This document shows, piece after piece, positions 33,905-44,951 of a DNA stretch of 64,000 nt. The notes beneath the pieces were generated by a model that searched no databases, was not told where the DNA came from, and was given only the letters and a program-made list of their open reading frames with translations. Origin of the DNA: Bactrocera neohumeralis (taxonomy: Eukaryota; Arthropoda; Insecta; Diptera; Tephritidae); assembly GCF_024586455.1 (NCBI RefSeq), contig NC_065921.1, forward strand, positions 42,368,574 through 42,432,573, in the 5' to 3' direction. The translations under genes were made by a program, and so were the position numbers. The first letter of the stretch is position 1. The number at the start of each line of letters is the position of its first letter.

Positions 33905-34900
33905 AATAGGGTGGGCCAAAAAACTCGAACGTTTGTGCATTAGATAGTAGGGTGGACTAAAAAACAAGTACTTTTTCGTTTTCGCTTGGTACTCTGAAAA
34001 TTGGTTGACAGAACTCTTTAAAAAAGGCTCTCCAAATATGAGATCTTAATTCTTACAGGATCTCGTCCAAAGGGTTACGATTTTTTTATTATCAGATAGA
34101 AGAATTAGTATCTCGCTCTCAACTAATTGAAAAACTAATTCGTTTCAAAGTTTTTTGTAAGAAATTGTATGCTTTTCAAAATAATATCTTACGATTTTTT
34201 CGTAAGCGTAACGGTTTAAATGATATTAACAGTTAAATTAATTTATTTTAGAGTAACATGATGAATTTTATAACTGAAACCTAAAAAGATATCTTTAATG
34301 ACTACTTCAATTTTCTAAACTCAGGAATAACTATTGTTCCTTAAAATTCTAGTTTTATTTACCTTAATAGCTTCCTGCTGTTCCTCTCCATCTTTTTTGT
34401 CTCAACATCCGCTATTTTACCCAAATTTTGAGTTCTCTGCCACATCAAAATCTACTTCTTCCACGCTTCTGATGCGCCAATGGTGACCCCACATGGGGTA
34501 TCAACATAAGTGGAACTTTCTGCTCGATTATCCTCGGCGTGTCCACTTTTTCTACAGCATTATTCATTGCGTGCTGTCGTTTTTCGTTCATTCGTATTTG
34601 TGCTCTTCTACATCAAAATTATTACTGCTTTTCGTGCGCCAACGGTGATCCTCTGTACGATATCAAAATGAGTGGAACTTCTTTTTTCTCCGTGTCCAAC
34701 TTTCCGCCATTATTTGGTGTCAGCCCAAGCTTTCCTTTCCGCATCTTACTGATCATAAAAGTTGTGCTGCATATTACTGTTATATCTCCGACTTTTATAC
34801 CGAAGAGCCTGTGCAATTCGTTTAAAATTCCATTGCATTCGTACATGATGTTCAAATTCCGAATTTTTTATTTTTAGGAATTTAAAAAAATGTCAAGAAA
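33905..34900. mobile_element. Probable DNA-transposon remnant with TAGGGTGG ends
   Basis: Two element-terminus-like phrases lie 41 bp apart: TAGGGTGGGCCAAAAAACTC (33908) and TAGGGTGGACTAAAAAACAA (33949). They resemble the TIR of the transposon at 51553 (AGAGTGGGTCAATTT) in layout. Further in, two diverged copies of a roughly 170-bp unit occur (34437-34550 and 34607-34700): CACATCAAAAT..., GTGCGCCAA.GGTGA, AAGTGGAACTT, GTCCACTTTTT. The frames over it (112 codons plus, 77 minus) are not recognisable. Boundaries are approximate. Confidence 0.4.
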
Positions 34901-35139
34901 TATTTTTTTATCCGTGTTTGTCAGCTTACCAACTCAAACTGACTTCCTCAATAATTTCACACCCTTACTTACGGTAAATATTGTAATTTTTCACCTCTGC
35001 TACCTGACCCATTTACCCTTTTTAGGTAGATTTCTTAACAATGGCAGATATAACTTTTCTACCTGCCAGCGTGTAAATAAGAATAACTCCTTTGGCATTG
35101 GACGATGTCTCGGGACCCGATCGACCCGTTTCGACTAAA

Positions 35140-35310
35140 TTTAGTACGTAACACTCTTCTTATATTCTGTAACATAACAGTAAATTCGGACGAAATCGGA
35201 CTACAAGCACGCCTATTTCCCCTATAGCATAATTCTAAATTCCTTCAGATGCTTTCACTTTTCATAATACAAATCAAGCACCAATGAATATAACGGAATA
35301 AAACTTAACA
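35140..35310 (+). repeat. Diverged fragment of the hairpin-ended repeat (3' part)
   Basis: 'AAATCGGACTACAAGCACGCC', 'AATTCCTTCAGATGC', 'CACCAATGAATATAACGGAA' and 'TAAAACTTAACA' follow, in order, the stretch at 50540-50670 of copy 3. Too diverged to define ends. Confidence 0.6.
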
Positions 35311-35487
35311 GAAATAGTGCGCTTATGGTATGCCATCTTATTACGAAAAATTGTCTAAATCCTAACAACAGTATTCAAGCGCCCATATATCGAATATGTG
35401 GATCAAAGTTTCAGCCTTTTATCGAAGAAATCGGTCAATCTGTGAAATATAGTATAGAAATTTGGAATGTTTTTTTTTAATAATAGA

Positions 35488-35500
35488 ATGCCGTATGAGA
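35488..35500 (+). repeat. Left target-site duplication of the 35.5-kb RTE copy
   Basis: ATGCCGTATGAGA, repeated exactly at 36625-36637 on the other side of the element. Confidence 0.85.
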
Positions 35501-36624
35501 ACAACCGACCAGATATTCACCATGCGCCAAATCTTGGAAAAGGCCCGTGAAAGAAGAATCGACACACACCACCTCTTCGTCGACTTCAAAGCTGCTTTCG
35601 ACAGCACGAAAAGGAACTGCCTTTATGCCGCGATGTCTGAATTTGGTATCCCCGCAAAACTAATACGGCTGTGTAAACTGACGTTGAGTAACACCAAAAG
35701 CTCCGTCAGGATCGGGAAGGACTTCTCCGAGCCGTTCGATACCAAACGAGGTTTCAGACAAGCCGAAGTCCCTATCGTGCGACTTCTTCAACCTGCTTCT
35801 GGAGAAAATAGAACTAAATAGAGAAGGTACCATCTTCTATAAGAGTGTACAGCTGCTGGCGTATGCCGGTGATATTGATATCATCGGCCACAACACCCGC
35901 GCCGTTAGTTCTGCTTTCTCCAAGCTGGACATGGAAGCACAGAAAATGGGTTTGGCAGTGAACGAGGGCAAGACGAAATATCTCCTGTCATCAAACAAAC
36001 AGTCGTCACTGTTGACAGTCATAACTTTGAAGTTGTAGATAATTTCGTCTACTTAGGAACCAGCATTAACATCACCAACAATGTCAGCCTGGAAACCCTA
36101 CGCAGGATTGCTCTTGCAAACATGTGCTACTTCGGACTGAGTAGGCAATTGAAAAGTAAAGTCCTCTCTCGACGAACAAAAGCTAAACTCTATTAGTCGC
36201 TCATAATTCCCGTCCTGCTATATGGTGCAGAGGCTTGGGCGATGACAGCAACCGATGAGTCGACGTTACGAGTTTTCGAGAGAAAAATTCTGCGAATGAT
36301 TTATGGTCCTTTGCGCATTGGCTACGGCGAATATCGCATTCATGGAACGATGAGCTGTACGAGATATACGACGACATTGACATAACTTAAAAGACAGCGG
36401 CTACGCTGGCTAATCGCGGATGGATGAAAACGGTCCAGCTCTACGACCAATTAAGCAGAGGAAGAGGAAGACCTCCACTCCGTAGGAAGGACCAAGTGAA
36501 GAAGGACCTGGCTTTGCTTGGAATATCCAATTGGCGCCACGTAGCAAAAAGAAGAAACGACTGGCGCGCTGTTGTTAACTCGGCTATAATCGCGTAGACG
36601 GTGTCTACTCCAATTAAGAAGAAG
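35501..36624 (+). mobile_element. 5'-truncated RTE-type retrotransposon with 13-bp target duplication
   Basis: A clear single insertion of 1124 bp. Reverse transcriptase starts at TTDQIFTMRQILEKARERR, then THHLFVDFKAAFDS (catalytic Asp of motif A), YAAMSEFGIPAKLIRL and PFDTKRGFRQ. A frame shift at about 35762 follows, then CDFFNLLLEKIELNREGTIF and QLLAYAGDIDIIGHNTRAVS. The palm box is YAGD, not YADD, so one catalytic Asp is lost. The C-terminal part (36000-36600) is frame-shifted. It ends CCAATTAAGAAGAAG. Identical 13-bp flanks mark target-primed insertion; the lost 5' half is normal for LINEs. Confidence 0.92.
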
Positions 36625-36637
36625 ATGCCGTATGAGA
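36625..36637 (+). repeat. Right target-site duplication of the 35.5-kb RTE copy
   Basis: Second exact copy of ATGCCGTATGAGA directly after the AAGAAG tail. Confidence 0.85.
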
Positions 36638-37863
36638 AAAATGGTTTGAATCAGACCAATAATTTCCTTCGTAATGAAAAGATTTTCGAACTTCTACTCA
36701 GCCTCAAAGTATTTGGCCAACAATTTAAAAAAAAAATTCCATTGTTTTGGTCGTTTCGGTTACGAAACGGTTCTTAAACGTTCACAATGCGTCACGATAA
36801 TCTCCGTTGTAGTGTCAGTTGAAGAATCTCCTCGTTAAAGGTCTCCAATAGCTTTCAACATAACTCTCATTTCGCTTTGAATTCTCCAGGTGGTGGTGAA
36901 AACTTCTTTTCTTTCGATTGTTATCTTTTTAAGTGATTAATTAATTTTTTAGTTCCTTGAGGTTTTCTAGATTATTTGCGGCGTGGTTCGTTTTGAAGTG
37001 AGTTCCTGTTCCGTTAAGTGATATTACGTTGTCTGTTTCCCTGAGATGTTCGTTTCTAGTAGAGTGTGATGGTCAATAGATGCCCGATAAGATAATTTAT
37101 ACCACTGTGGTGCTTTATTTCAACCGTAATGTCACGTTACTATTGACATGAAGGCACTGATAGTTGATAAATCAGTGCTTTGTGCCATTTTTTTGCGAAT
37201 AAAGAGTCAGACTGCCTTAGAATACTCCTCTACAACTCGAACATATTAATGTGAGAATATGTGTGGGAGTTTCTACAACCATACTCGGCTTATAAAATAT
37301 GATCAATGATACGAAGAATATAGTTTAAAGTATTTATAGCTTTTATTCGAACCATTTTGTAATTGGTTAATTGTAATAACTCGTGCTTACTAAGAGAACT
37401 GAGCTGCAATGATAAAAGATAAGATTAATTTAATTTGTCAAATAAGTGGAGAATACATTTGCAATTCCAGCTGACATCTACTTGTAAGTTATTACTGACA
37501 AATATAATCTGATGAGAAATATCACTTCATCTTTGTATTTAAGCATAAGTTCTGATGGCATTAATTGCCACTTCGAAATCTCGAACAGATTTTCATAAGA
37601 AACCACAATTAATAGTAGACCAAACAAACGTTGAATTCGATTGCACTGTAGCTATAATACCCTTTACAAACAAAAAAGTTTCCTTATAAGAATTTGATTC
37701 GATGGTTGAGTTTGTACGGCGGCTATATGCAATGGTGTACCGATCTGAACAATAACCCATGCTTCTTAAGAAGAAAAGAACGGACACAAAATTTCAAATT
37801 TGACTACATCGTCGCAGCTCTTCACGCAAATAATATACAAATAGTATGTATTGTATGTATATA
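36638..37863. other. Spacer, no gene seen
   Basis: AT-rich DNA without recognised frames, motifs or repeats. It is the old target DNA to the right of the RTE insertion. Confidence 0.45.
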
Positions 37864-37865
37864 TA

Positions 37866-38911
37866 ACGAGTTTTTAATAAGGACCCCAAAAAAGTATACC
37901 GATAGGGACAGCAAACAATTTGACATTTCAGCAACGAGTCGAAATTATTAAAATTTAATACCGCAACTCAGAGTCAGTGGCCTCAACTTAAAGAGCGCTA
38001 CGTCCAATTGATGGTCGTCATAATCATCCTGTCAGATCAACAATTGAGCGTCTACTGGAAAAATTTGAGTCTACAGGCACAGTACAAAATGTTCCCGTGC
38101 CAGTGAGACAAAGAAGTTCCCGTTGTGTCGAGAATATTGCTGCCGCATCAATTGAAGAAGACCTAAATCAGTCTCTTACACGTCGTTCTGGCGAATTTTG
38201 AGAAAAGATCTTGGGCTACATCCTTACCAGTTCAAATTGACGCAAGAACTGAAGCCGCTTGACCAGAATCATCGTCGTATATTCGTTAATTGGGCAATAT
38301 GGCTAATTTCTGGGCTGAATGGCTTCGTCAATAAGCAAAATATCCGTTACTGGTCAGGCAGCCACCCACACGTGCTACATGAGTCACCGTTTCATGCCGA
38401 AAAAATTACGGTTTGGTGCGGTTTATGGGCTGGCGGCGTTATTGGGCCGTACTTCTTATGTAATGATCAAGAGCGGTACGTTACTGTGAATGGGAACCGC
38501 TACTGCTAAACTATAACAGAATATTTTTAACCCGAATTGGCTGATATGGACTTAGATAATATGTGGTTCCGACGGGACGGCGCCACAAGCCACCAAGCGA
38601 ATGTCACAATTTATATATTGAAAGCCAGGTTTACGAAAAGGCCCAGTCAATTGGCTCTCGGCCAGGATTGACGCCGTTAGACTATTTCCTGTGGGGCTAC
38701 GTCAAGTCTATGTTCTATGCCAACAAACCATGGACGATTGATGAATTTCATACGAATATCGGACGTGAAATTGCAGCAGTATTGGCCGATTTATGCTTGA
38801 AAACTGTAGAAAATTGGGTTCAGCGTTTGGATTTCTGCAAGCATGCCCGGGGTGGCCATGCAAAAGAAATCGAGTAAGGAATTTCCTTGATATCCCATTC
38901 CAAAAACCCGT
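37866..38911 (+). mobile_element. Near full-length Tc1/mariner-superfamily element (copy E), broken gene
   Basis: 1046 bp bounded by TA on each side (37864-37865 and 38912-38913). The left end ACGAGTTTTTAATAAGG faces the right end CCAAAAACCCGT; copy F has a better-kept version. Plus-strand gene in pieces: QQVEIIK-like HTH start with shifts, VPVRQRSSRCVENIAAASIE, MRKDLGLHPYQFKLTQELKP, LNGFVNKQNIRYWSGSHPHV, ITVWCGLWAGGVIGPYF, DLDNMWFRRDGATSHQANVT (second Asp kept), then GLTPLDYFLWGYVKSM (third Asp kept) and WVQRLDFCKHARGGHAKEIE. The first-Asp FSDEAHF box is deleted. Inactive. Confidence 0.88.
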
Positions 38912-38913
38912 TA

Positions 38914-38950
38914 CGTGATGAACTTAATAGGCCCTGTTCAGGGTATAAAA
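38914..38950. repeat. Short palindromic CCCTGTTCAGGG repeat end
   Basis: GGCCCTGTTCAGGGTATAAA at 38931-38950 is the self-complementary start phrase of a dispersed repeat; a related CCCTGATCAGAG form occurs at 48973. Directly beside transposon copy E. Confidence 0.45.
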
Positions 38951-41566
38951 GTATACATAAATATGCCTGTAGTTCAACATATCTAGAGTAAAATGCGTTT
39001 TAAGGCCACGGATGGCTACACCAACCCTTTCGAGCGGCCACCCACGTGGAGTGGCAGCAATACATTTGAGCTTCAAAAGTGCCGACTGACAATAACAGAT
39101 TTGCAAAATACCGAAAAGACAACGCGTGGAATGCGCAGAATTGTGGGGACCGATATGTCACACGGTGCACCGATGTGCGATCGCCTTGAAGGAAAGCACA
39201 CACAAACAGTGCTCGGGCTGCAGCAGCTTGCAACTTGTACTCCAACGCACATGCTACACATTTTAGTGGGTGATTGCCATTGTTGTTGTTGTCGCTGAAC
39301 TGTCTGCCGACTGCATTAACTTCAATAACCTCGAGATATTGCAACGCGCACACATATACACACTCACGCGAGCATTGAATATCATAAATCACGTGTGTGT
39401 ACATGCAGATGTGCCACGCCGTGCCACACAAAGGGCGAGCATGGGACCACCAACACCCAACATCAGCCGCAGCACAACACCGCTTGTCAGTTGATTGTTT
39501 TGCGCACGATCGCGATCGTTTGTCAACATAATCACCCTTCGTTTGCGGCCAAGTGCTAAATCACTACGAGCGACAATTGTCAAGCATCGAGGCAAAATAA
39601 TTAGTGACTTTGTTGATCATTTGCCGCTAAGTGGCGGTGAAGGGAGCCGCGGAGAGCGCTTATTGCGACGATCGGTGTGCGCTAATATGCCGAGGCAACA
39701 ATGTTGGCATTTGTTGTTGTATTGTTGTATGTTCAATTGACGAGAATGATAGCGAAAACGAGTAACGCTGCGAACAAAGAGCACTCATTGTGATTGATAG
39801 GCGCCAACAAAGCCTTTGCTGCGGATTCTGCGTAAGCGTACAACAACAATGAATATTGCTACATAAAAAGCTATAAAAAGCGAATAAAGCGCTTAAGTAA
39901 ATAAAAGTCCCAACAAACAATAAAGCAAGACACACACGCACACAAATACCGAAAAGAAAAAGAACAACCGACAACGGCAAGGCAAAGGCAAGCGAACAGT
40001 CCGCAGGCATACCAACGAAATCGAAAGCCAACAACACAAGTATCGTCAGGCGCCACAGCGACTTAATTAAGTCATCAACCAGAAGGCAGACTAATTGAAG
40101 ATTCTGTGCGGTGCGATCACTGCACACACCGCTCTCCGTGAAGAACGATCGCCGTCCACGCCGACGCAACAGCAGGCCAACACAAACACACTCGTCGGCG
40201 CGACGAGCGATTCGGGAGGTCGTCGCCAAAAGTCGGCAGACGATGGAGCACACAAACGCAGCTGTAGCAACGGTATCGCCAGTAGCGCGGATTTGGCTTT
40301 GCAAGTTATCCCATGGACGTAGCCACACATTGCAACATACACCCAGCAGAGAGTCGCCACCATCGTCGATCGCAGCGCTCGACTCATTGCCTCTTGACCT
40401 ACCCACATTGATCTCCATATGCAAAGCTTTATTGCTCAAACGTTGGCACTCCACTCTCTACATCTGCACACCACACACACATACACACGAACGATATCAA
40501 TAACTTTCGTCGGTTGGTCGCCTTGGCAGCCGACTTTTTTATGCAGCTTCGCTTCGTTACATTCAAGAGCGTAGACCACACGCCGTCACATGTCGGTGCT
40601 CGGCACAGCTGGTCTGTTGCGTCCAGACGGTCGGCCGGAAGGTAGGGGAGAGGAGCACACGGTGTGCGTTGAGGAAAGCCTCGACGGTAGATGGTGTCGT
40701 TGTTGCAACTGAAGATGTTGTAGGTTTCACTACCAAATATCTAACATTGCGATCGATCCGTTCACAAGAGATCGCCGCGTCGACTAGCATCGCATTGATT
40801 TACGCTGCTGCTGCCTAGCGTAGAGTGCAATATTGTACGTTGTAGCTTTGGAGATGATGACGCATACTTATGGTGATGTAGATGAGGGTACGAAAGTGCT
40901 ATAAACGAAATATCCGATCACTCCAATTTCAAAAGTAACCTACAATTTTGCTAAAAGCCGCTGAAATCCGTCATAATATGAAGCTATGAAGTAATTCATT
41001 GGTCCAAACATCGCAATGGGGGCTTCAAAAGGGTGAGCGGGGAGCGAAGGTCGTCGAGTCACAACTAGATTATTCCAAAACCGTAATAAATGCATAGACA
41101 GAGTAGATTTATGCCACAAAATTTCGCCAAAATTTCAAAGAATATGTGAAAATACTTCAAAACCTCAAAACCAACCCAGAAATCGTCGAAAGCAGTCAGG
41201 TTCGGCAAGGTCGGACTGCAAATATTCGTTGGAAACGGATCAAAACCAATTATTAATAGATCGATTTTAAAGGGTCGAGATAGATAGAATACAAAATCTT
41301 ACACAAAATGTTGGAAACGGAAACTCTCTGACAAATTTGATACTAATATTTGTTTCAGAAAATATGATACGTCTCTTTGATATATATTAATATATCAGAA
41401 GATACACCAATTTAGAGAATCCTCCATAAGCGTTTTTACTTGTACGTTTAATGAAAGCTTAGAGGACTGTGAATACGGAGTCTCTCGAAACACATCGAAT
41501 CAAAGTTACCTATCCATTGTGTTGGTTCATCTAGTTTTCAAAATTGCTATACTTTTCCTTCCTCTA
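38951..41566. other. Low-repeat, GC-richer stretch, possible promoter/5' UTR of a host gene
   Basis: 39.0-40.8 kb is clearly GC-richer than the rest and free of recognised transposons. Frames are open on both strands (264 codons minus at 40454-39660; 130 codons plus at 40111-40503), but they overlap, with Leu/Cys-rich or Ser/Thr/His-rich composition and no domain, so I do not call them. A TATAAAAAG lies at 39872-39880, a candidate plus-strand core promoter only. After 40.85 kb it is ordinary AT-rich spacer. Confidence 0.3.
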
Positions 41567-41568
41567 AC

Positions 41569-42628
41569 GGGTTTTTCAATAAGAGCGGTAAAAACGGTTT
41601 GGGATATCAATGAAATTATTTATTCCTGAGAAAGTACATTCGATGCCATTATGTATGGAACACGATTTCCTTTCATGGCCACCACGGGCACGCGTGCAGA
41701 AGTCCAGACGCTAATTTTCGACAGTTTTCAAGCATAAATCGGCCGATACTGCTGCAATTTCACGTTGGATATTCGTACGAAGTTCATCAATCATCGCTGG
41801 CCATATACCATAGACTTGACATAGCCCCACAGGAAATAGTTTAACGGCGTCAAATCGCACGACCTAGGCGGCCAATTGACTGGGATATTTCGTGAGATAA
41901 CACGTTCACCAAACTTGGTTTTCAATAAATCGATTTTGAAATTCGCTGGGTGGCTTGGTGTGCCGTCCTGTTTGAACCAAATATTGTCCAAGTCCATGTC
42001 TTCCTATTCGGGCTAAAAATATTCGGTTATCATGGAACCGAACGATAACTTGCCGGTCTTGATCATCTCGAAAAAAGTACGGCCCAATAAAATTTTTTCG
42101 GAATGCAATCGTGAGTCATGTAGTACGTGTGGATTGCTGCCTGAACAAAAACGCATATTTTGCTGATTGACGAAGCCATTCAGCCAGAAATAAGCCTCAT
42201 TGTTGAAGAGAATTTTTCGATGAAAACCCGGATCATTTAGCAAAATTCGCCACAACGACGTGACAAGATTTTGGTCTTCCTCAATTGATGCGCTAACGGC
42301 AGCAATATTCTCAACACAACGGGAACTTCTTTGTCTTACGGGCACGGGAACATTTTGTACTGTGCCTGTGGACTCAAATTTTTCCACTAGATGCTCAATT
42401 ATTGATCTGACAGCGCGGCTATTAACGACCATCAAATGGACGTAGGGCTCTTTAAGTTTAGATCACTGAATCCGCATTTCGGTAGTAAATTTTTATAAAT
42501 TCGATCGTATATACATATGTATTTCCATGATGAAATGGCAAATCTTACTGAAGAGAAATGTCAAAAGAGCGGGGAAACATATGCCGTCGTTTGGTCTACT
42601 TTTGTGTCGTTCCTATTGAAAATCCCGT
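41569..42628 (-). mobile_element. Complete-ended Tc1/mariner-superfamily element (copy F), broken gene
   Basis: 1060 bp between TA (41567-41568) and TA (42629-42630). Ends ACGGGTTTTTCAATA and TATTGAAAATCCCGT are inverted repeats. The gene runs on the minus strand. 42435-42013 encodes RSIIEHLVEKFESTGTVQNV, PVPVRQRSSRCVENIAAVSA, TSLWRILLNDPGFHRKILFN, NEAYFWLNGFVNQQNMRF. 41997-41791 encodes DLDNIWFKQDGTPSHPANFK, then VNWPPRSCDLTPLNYFLWGY. The first Asp is Asn (FNNEAYF) and the third is Asn (PLN for PLD). Forty-one residues separate the second Asp from the third position, so the family is DD41D-like. About 40 residues after SLWRIL are missing. Inactive. Confidence 0.93.
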
Positions 42629-42630
42629 TA

Positions 42631-43844
42631 TATCGACTGACGGAGCCTCAACTATGAAATAACGTATTTTCCTATGAATTAACGATTTAATCTACTTTAA
42701 GAGTAATGTATTTCTTATAACAGCCATTCAAGTCGGTTCCAGTTCGAAGGTGTTAAGCTTCGAAGGTTTCGAAATATACGTCTGTTTCCATTTGGGCCTC
42801 CATCGCTCAGCCATGGAAAGCGAGGTAGTCAAAGAGAGCTTTCGATCAGACACCTAGAAGTACTGGCTCGGTTATATAATTCTCGTTTTGAAGCTGTTTC
42901 CGTGTGGCATCGATTTTCCAATCGCTGCAACTTCATTTCTTTGCTTTTGATAGGAATACTTATATACTAGTTGCTGGTCGATGATGCGCTTCACATGATC
43001 CGATTTAATTGAGCATGTATGTATTTACACAACAATATTTGGCCCGAATGACGCGGCTCACAGTGTTGGTCTCATAACTCAGCTCGGGAGAACCGACCTG
43101 AAGCCGCGGTGAGCAATGTTATACCACCAACCAACGCACACACCGCGGTGGGATATTTAAAACGATGAAGCGCCAACAACAATACTAGCAACAATAGCCA
43201 TATTCCCTTGCAGCTCCTTCGAGTTTCTATTGTTTGCTTTTGCTTTTTTATTGTGCTTTATGTGTGCAATTTGGTGTGTTCATGCATTGATGCGTGCATA
43301 AACTGGAGCATTTGGAGTGCCTCCATTTGGGGCATAAAATGCCAACGAGTTATTGCGTGAAATATGCAGGCAGCGCTTGACAAATGCTCCGCTCGTAAAT
43401 GCCAACGCATCGGCGCTGCCTCTCCCCCTCGTGCCAAGCACCTGCATTGCTTTTGCACCTCGGCCATGTTTGCTGTGCCATGCCAAGCAAGTTCAGCGAC
43501 GATCAGGTCCATAAAATTAAGTATGGGCATTCCAATGGGAATAGTGTCAATATCAGCAACAACGAAAACTATTAGTAGAACAACGACAACAACAACAACA
43601 ATAGCAAAGTAGTTTGCATCCAGCAAACAAATGGTTAACATATGTTAATTAAAATGCCCCACTTATACGCCATTTTTATGGGCCAATATTACTGCAGGTA
43701 TGCCTAAGTGACAGCGGTTTGTTGGTTCTTCACTTTCTTGTGCAACTAGGGTGGTTCGAAAAGAATTAAGCGATCGTTGTATATGATTATAAAAAAGGCA
43801 AGCTAACATGAGGCTTTAACTAAGACTAGCCAGTTCCTTCTCTA
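42631..43844. other. Low-repeat spacer with CAA runs
   Basis: Frames at 43258-43641 (minus, 127 codons) and 43364-43612 (plus) overlap and lack known domains. ACGACAACAACAACAACAAT lies at 43582-43601. A TAGGGTGGTTCGAAAAG phrase at 43748 resembles element ends of the TAGGGTGG type. Confidence 0.4.
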
Positions 43845-44290
43845 CCTGGTCTTTTCAAAGGAGTGGTGGTCTTCCTTTACTTCCCCCGGCGGCTACTGCG
43901 TCAAATATTCTCAGAACTGGGGTGTTTTCATCCAATCGGACGACACGACCTAATCAGCGATACTGTTCCAAGATAGGCGAAATTATCTACGACAGAAGAT
44001 ATTTCGCCTTCCCCTCGTTCTTTACCAAACCCATTTGCTTCGCCTCCTCACCCAGTCTGGAGAAAGCAGGACTAACGTTGCGGCTGTTGAGGCCAATGAT
44101 ATCTATATCATTAGCGTACGCGAGCAGCTTTACACTCTTATAGGTAGATTGTACGTCAGCTATGCAGCTCGAAATATTTTCTCTGTATCTTGTCCTTGTC
44201 TTGTTCCTTGTTTAAAAGGTCGTTTGGTATCGAACGGCTCGCAGAGGTGCTTCCCGATCCTGACGGAGCTGATGATCTTGACGAAACTGA
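43845..44290 (-). mobile_element. RTE-type retrotransposon relic, internally deleted
   Basis: Antisense phrases in element order: 'CTCTACCTGGTCTTTTCAAAG' and 'GAGTGGTGGTCTTCCT' (C-terminal domain), then a jump near 43965 to 'CCAAGATAGGCGAAATTATC', 'GAAGATATTTCGCCTTCCCC' and 'GGCCAATGATATCTATATCA' (complement of the YADD-region DIDIIGLN), and 'CGTTTGGTATCGAACGGCTC' (PFDTKR). The order of motifs is kept but large parts are missing. Confidence 0.78.
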
Positions 44291-44804
44291 ATGAATCCCA
44301 CAACGAATATGATTCAAGTGACTCGTGAGTTTGAAAATCAGGAACTCGCAATGGTAATATGCAACCGATAATGATCAAAGAAAAGCAATCACATCTCAAG
44401 AGTTAAATGAATATATAGTTTAGAAACCTTCTACATATACATATTTAGAGAGAGTTCGCCAACAACAGGTGTACTCAATGAGCATCGATTTCCGCGATGG
44501 ATGAATTTCCGCAACCAAATGTTGATGTCCCTTTAAAACTCAATGAGAACAGTGAGCAAAACAGGCACAACAACAGCAATCGGTGCGACAAACTTCAATA
44601 TCAAGTGGGGAATGCGAACTTAGAGCTCACATTTGTTTGGTACATAGCAATAAACAAGCGCAAAATGAGACCAAAACACAAGCAAATAAAGTACTGTTGC
44701 AAAAAAGGAATGTGGGGGGGGAATTTTTAAAAACCGAAAAGAGAGACAACAACCGCTTGGGTGGTCGCGCTGTCAAAATGTGTGGTCTTTATTAATAAAA
44801 GCGC
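44291..44804 (+). other. Uncharacterised stretch with a 77-codon frame
   Basis: A plus-strand frame at 44497-44730 begins MDEFPQPNVDVPLKLNENSE and goes on into a Lys-rich part. It has no antisense rival of the same length. No known domain. It may be chance or part of a transcript leader. A run of 9 Gs lies at 44711-44719. Confidence 0.2.
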
Positions 44805-44951
44805 ATGACAGCAACAGCAATAACAACAACAATGCTAGCAAGAAAAAGGAACAACAAGCAGAAAAGCGACATCAGGGAAGACTCTTCGATGAGCGACGAC
44901 GACGACGACGGCGACGATGATGATGACGACAGTCGCAAAGGAAACACGTAG
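44805..44951 (+). CDS. Candidate 48-codon acidic small ORF
   Basis: ATG 44805 to TAG 44949 is open: MTATAITTTMLARKRNNKQK, then SDIREDSSMSDDDDDGDDDD and a short basic end. A basic stretch followed by an Asp run is common in nuclear proteins. However, the Asp run is a GAC/GAT microsatellite (44895-44932), and the CAA/CAG context suggests leader DNA. There is no conservation evidence at hand. A second ATG at 44888 would give only the acidic part. Confidence 0.15.
   Translation: MTATAITTTMLARKRNNKQKSDIREDSSMSDDDDDGDDDDDDSRKGNT
44895..44932. repeat. GAC/GAT microsatellite
   Basis: Five GAC units, GGC, then mixed GAC/GAT units. Confidence 0.85.

Noticed and set aside
35462..36100. Reverse-transcriptase frame considered as a host telomerase or retroviral polymerase
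   Set aside because: Motifs, 3' AAG tail and 13-bp target duplication identify an RTE-type LINE; no LTRs, protease or envelope found.
39660..40454. 264-codon minus-strand open frame, the second longest in the window
   Set aside because: Composition is Leu/Cys/Val-rich with no domain, and the plus strand is open over the same bases. GC-rich, stop-poor DNA explains it.
43258..43641. 127-codon minus frame with a Val run
   Set aside because: The Val run is a CAA microsatellite read backwards; the remainder lacks motifs and has an overlapping plus frame.
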